Origin: Oopsacas minuta
Taxonomy: Eukaryota; Porifera; Hexactinellida; Lyssacinosida; Leucopsacidae
DNA: 64,000 nt
NCBI GenBank assembly: GCA_024704765.1
Contig: JAKMXF010000029.1
Location: 1 to 64,000, forward strand
Direction of reading: 5' to 3'
The position numbers were made by a program, and so were the translations under genes. A model generated the notes under the pieces. The model saw only the letters and a program-made list of their open reading frames with translations, was not told where the DNA came from and did not search any database. This document shows positions 61,301 through 64,000 of the stretch, piece after piece; position 1 is the first letter of the stretch, and the number at the start of each line of letters is the position of its first letter.

Positions 61301-63658
61301 AACTCAGCTGAAAGATTTCTTCCGATAAAAATGTTAATTTTGTGGTACTTTAAGAAATAAGAATTAAAGTCAGTTCTTAGAATATCCTAGCATTTCATGA
61401 TCGTGAATATTACAATGCAGTGAACTACACTAAATTGGCCTCAAGTAACCTTCTTCAGGTTACTAGTGGAGATTTGGTATTAATTCCATTTCCCACGGTT
61501 GAAAGCAAGTTTTTTTAATTATTTAGAAATAGTTTACTTTATACACCTAAACAACAACAAATATTCACAATAAGTAGTTGAAAATATCATATTCGAATTC
61601 ATCGTACTTGATTACTTATATATCTGTTGAGAGCAAGTCTCTAAGTATACTTCGAGATTTAACTATCTGTTTATTTTATATTCATAAAAACAACAATAAA
61701 TTTGGAGATGATAAATTCGAAAGTGTGAAAATCGGAATCAGCATACTCGATTGCCCAATGTAATTGGTTACTTTCCCTATATCGTTAACATAAGGATATG
61801 TCATTCCCTATAAAATATACGCAGATCATCTTACCCTATTGTTATAATACAAAGTAGACAACAAACAAACAAACAACACCCCTCACAAATAATATATATT
61901 TATTTAGATTTGTAGAACAATATTTATTATATAATTTAATGAGGCTTGAAATTTGTTAAATGTGTTATCGCATAAAATTAATGTATCTGAATTCTTTGCT
62001 CTAAATCACGTTTAATTTCAAATAATAAAATATTTGAAAATAGGAGGAGGGCTTATTACATATTGACCATAGAGGTGCATTTTGTTAGCCTGGATTAATC
62101 AAAATAAACTACTATTCAGAAAAGTAGGAAGAAAATCAAATTTTATTAGGAATTAGAATAAATTTGATCCAATTATTCAACCATAACAACAGATTTGTAC
62201 CATAGATATGCGGTTACTTATCACTCTAGTGGCAGCTGAGGTGCAAACCATGGTTACAATAATTAAGTATAAATTATTAGATATAAATGTCGTACTTTAC
62301 CCGGTGCTTATTAATAAATAAATTCATTAGTCTAGGCAGATCAGCAGTTTCATAATAACCACAGGCAAGTAAAATATACATAGAAACAGTACTTAATATT
62401 TCATATTCTACAAATTTATTCTACTGTTACCAAATTTTCCAGTTATTATTTGTTATTGATGTGGTAGAAATGTAATAGCAATCAGATGGTCTAGCCCTTA
62501 CTTGGACGAATTATTACTTGCTTGGATAATCACATTATAGATAACATTACTGCCTTGATTATGATTTTATTGTGAAGAAAAATGATGAGAAATAGTTTAA
62601 TTTTTATCGAAAAATATAAAATATTCAGCTTCTATTAAATATTCTATCTACCTATCTATCTATTATCCATGTAATACTCTCGCAAGAATGACAAATAACT
62701 GATAGCCGTAATGGTCGTTAAGCAAATGAATAGTATTACATACAAGTACTCTAATAGTAAAATCATAGCAGAGAGAGAGAGAGACTGACTTCTCTACATA
62801 GCGATGCACACTGTGGTTAAACCGTCTCAACAAGCATGTTTAAGTTGTCAGAACATTCATAAGTACACGTGTAAATATGTACTAAGGAATCCATCAAGAT
62901 TAATGGAGCAGTATTGAATAAGATAATGTATGCAATATGTTATCTTATCGAGTTAATTGCTATAAGAGTTGTGAAGGAAGTGGTATATATGTAAATTACC
63001 TTATGTAGACTCTGTGCACACTCAATTGACAGAAGAAAATTGTCTGCAAAAGTAATAAAATAATAAAAATCGAAATATTAGAGTCCATTAATAATACAGT
63101 AAAATCTGCACAAGTAAAATCAATGAAACAATATCTAGCTAATGCACAATGTGTTCCATTACATTACAGAACCTTTATTAATGAAAACTATAATATTAAT
63201 CTGTTAAGTATAAATTTATCTGACATAATACCACATACAGGACAGTTAAAGGGGGAATTTGGTTGGTTTGCATGAACGAACATTTATAATCATATACGAA
63301 GTCACTGGGTACGAATTACATTTGAAATTAGTATTTTGAATGGACATCGCCCTTTTCGATATTAGAAATTGCTGCATACGGGATTGACATACCTTTATGT
63401 GGTGATGTTGGATTTCTGATTAGTAATACATACAAGATTGATCCCAGCAATACACCAGCAAACATAGGAGCTACATACATTAGCAATACAAATACTTTCT
63501 TTACAAAATTCCTAGCTCTTCTACGTAGCTGATTAGAACGATGAGCACCCCTGTGTATATGGTTGTTGCGAATATGATTAATATGTGAATTATTCAGGTG
63601 TCTATGATGATGGTTCAGATGGGTTAACCCATTCAATCCAAATTCGAATCTGTTATTC
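49320..63658 (-). CDS. LEMD3: MAN1/LEMD3-like inner nuclear membrane protein (at least 13 exons, N-terminus beyond window)
   Basis: MAN1 spans the inner nuclear membrane twice, binds chromatin through its N-terminus and, in vertebrates, SMADs through its C-terminal RRM. Inferred minus-strand exons are 63393-63658, 63000-63043, 61168-61246, 58638-58690 (3' end unsure), 58300-58469, 51868-51969, 51701-51803, 51026-51167, 50854-50896, 50087-50189, 49705-49810, 49555-49633 and 49320-49417. Every join except the one after 58638 keeps phase. In order they encode a basic stretch and TM1 (LLMYVAPMFAGVLLG), the lumenal part (IEIFLSNQAGFEC, then LLSGEDSE), TM2 split by a 6.3-kb intron, the MSC domain (HLRDQIIPEKDR, KAVDYISCNESRVR, EVWKWIE) and the RRM-like domain (APPNGTPSQCFRVENVF, GCVYVKMES, RALHGAWY, MLIVKYM). 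The RRM distinguishes MAN1 from LEMD2. The LEM exon is not seen. Confidence 0.88.
50505..50820. mobile_element. MITE with ATACGTATTATACG-rich ends (copy 2)
   Basis: This is the second copy of the element at 20305-20615, inside a MAN1-like intron. It starts gttgtttaatacgtctttc and ends cgcgtattatacaactta. Its ends are slightly better preserved than in copy 1. Confidence 0.65.
52840..53190 (-). repeat. RepB fragment joined to RepA in a MAN1-like intron
   Basis: A RepB end (cggcatattcgattactcca, then tttgtttactttatgtacct) is followed at 52975 by RepA (ggctgagcagtggttaataa, ccttcagtttcttcaatcaa). Confidence 0.65.
53195..56080. other. Intronic stretch without exons
   Basis: This is part of the 6.3-kb MAN1-like intron. 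Apart from the minisatellite and a pogo-like end near 55897 it is AT-rich DNA with no repeat or exon that I recognise. Confidence 0.45.
54125..54326. repeat. 25-bp minisatellite, about 8 copies
   Basis: Eight copies of aatactttaa occur at exact 25-base spacing, from 54141 to 54316. The unit reads caatactttaactaatcccc plus atact. Copies differ at a few positions (acc/act and ccca/cccc), forming variant types. It lies within the 6.3-kb MAN1-like intron. Confidence 0.95.
56085..56345 (+). mobile_element. Single left arm of the foldback element family
   Basis: Homologous to 19165-19375 (gctaagcaaagaattgccaa, then accacaatgacgcaatcaaa). No inverted partner is seen nearby. Confidence 0.65.
56440..56800 (+). 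repeat. RepC copy in a MAN1-like intron
   Basis: It has gattaattatatgataaatc, caattacccctgcaaacatg, and the terminal ggacgcacggacagacctaa and ccattagggcatctccctat. Confidence 0.65.
57860..58115 (+). repeat. RepB copy in a MAN1-like intron
   Basis: It has cgtctgtttgttcgttgtca, ttcacacttttgaattattc and gaatgtgaagtaaacaaat. It is preceded near 57540-57610 by GC-rich hairpin motifs (ctaggcacgaagtgtcgag and caagcaagcgaagcgggtcg). Confidence 0.6.
58116..58262. mobile_element. Probable hAT MITE remnant
   Basis: The sequence gtggcggtcccaggggagtg, read on the minus strand, has a typical hAT-like start. The other end is not resolved, and there is no target duplication. The frame at 58072-58263 is a by-product. 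Confidence 0.35.
59330..59515 (-). mobile_element. Single right arm of the foldback element family
   Basis: Homologous to 19830-19976 (acagtagaatttgtaatgat, then cgtgcatatagtaggccatg). It is the opposite arm to 56085-56345, 3 kb away, with unrelated DNA between. Confidence 0.65.
61500..61770 (-). repeat. RepB copy in a MAN1-like intron
   Basis: It contains ttcataaaaacaacaataaa, aagtgtgaaaatcggaatca and gcatactcgattgcccaatg, in the reverse orientation of 38860-39060. Confidence 0.6.
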
Positions 63659-64000
63659 CTATAATGTAGTATATACATTAATAGATACTCTATTGAATAT
63701 AATCAATAATAGTAAATACAGACAAAGAAAGCACTTATACTTCATACATACATAATAATTGTAAACATTTCTGGATATAATAATATTAAATGAATTTTCA
63801 GGGAAATAGTCATGTAGCTAGCATGTAGTTAATGTGTAAATATTTGTTAAGTATACAGATGGTAAGAAATCGATTCACTGAATTATCACATATGTTATGT
63901 TGATATAATTATAATTCAGGGGTTTTACTTATTAATAGTTGTGTAGCTATAGCAAGCAAGCAATCTTTAGTAAGTTATATATAACATATTTAAAGTACAG

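Noticed and set aside
63328-63392. Unspliced extension of the TM1 exon past 63393
   Set aside because: A GTATGT donor at 63392 and in-phase continuation into 63000-63043 and 61168-61246 give a MAN1-like protein; the extension does not.
1-64000. tRNA, rRNA, CRISPR array, viral insertion or bacterial operon
   Set aside because: I searched by eye for cloverleaf cores, conserved rRNA segments, regularly spaced repeats with unique spacers, and viral replication or capsid motifs. None was convincing; the only regular array is the 25-bp minisatellite, which has no spacers.

Overview
This window comes from an AT-rich eukaryotic nuclear genome, almost certainly an animal. It has spliced genes with GT-AG introns, a MAN1/LEMD3-type inner nuclear membrane gene, a TEX261/SVP26 gene, a UBE2J2-type E2, and a heavy load of mariner, hAT, Helitron, pogo-like and foldback DNA transposons. 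The expanded families of single-exon seven-helix proteins and of Ubl-RBR proteins would suit an early-branching animal such as a sponge. That placement is inference; no rRNA or mitochondrial marker is present. No bacterial, phage or CRISPR features were seen.

Left third (1-17 kb): a seven-helix gene runs off the left edge (1-718, minus). After it comes a repeat-rich stretch and then a ubiquitin-pathway cluster. Two paralogous genes each encode an N-terminal ubiquitin-like domain spliced to a RING-IBR-RING module (6135-8130 minus; 12049-17135 plus). They diverge from either side of a UBE2J2/Ubc6-like E2 (9585-10313 minus). The short first and second exons were found from splice sites, phase matching and similarity between the two genes.

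Middle (17.8-45 kb): a mariner element sits inside one arm of a foldback transposon. Five copies of one seven-helix family occur in the window (1-718, 21887-23068, a fragment at 26034-26243, a pseudogene at 28054-29215, and 35789-36976). A complete hAT element with an 8-bp target duplication interrupts the 3' flank of the second copy, and the last copy preserves the empty site. A Helitron remnant, itself hit by a small hAT element, lies at 32.4-34.2 kb. Two more divergent seven-helix genes follow (37642-38769 and 41033-42115), then a 1.3-kb foldback element and a TEX261-like gene (44766-45395, minus).

Right third (49-64 kb): this stretch has no long open frame but holds a minus-strand gene of at least 13 small exons (49320-63658). 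Joined, the exons read as the C-terminal part of MAN1/LEMD3: first membrane helix, lumenal domain, second helix, nucleoplasmic MSC domain, and C-terminal RRM/UHM-like domain. The LEM domain would lie beyond the right edge. The introns carry dispersed repeats, a 25-bp minisatellite and foldback arms. One exon junction near 58.6 kb could not be resolved.

Three high-copy dispersed repeats recur throughout. They are called RepA (carries the sequence gaattgattgaagaaactgg), RepB (carries tgtttgtctgtttgtcc and gaatataaagtaaacaaatt) and RepC (carries ccctataggagct and gattaatcatattttcacac).
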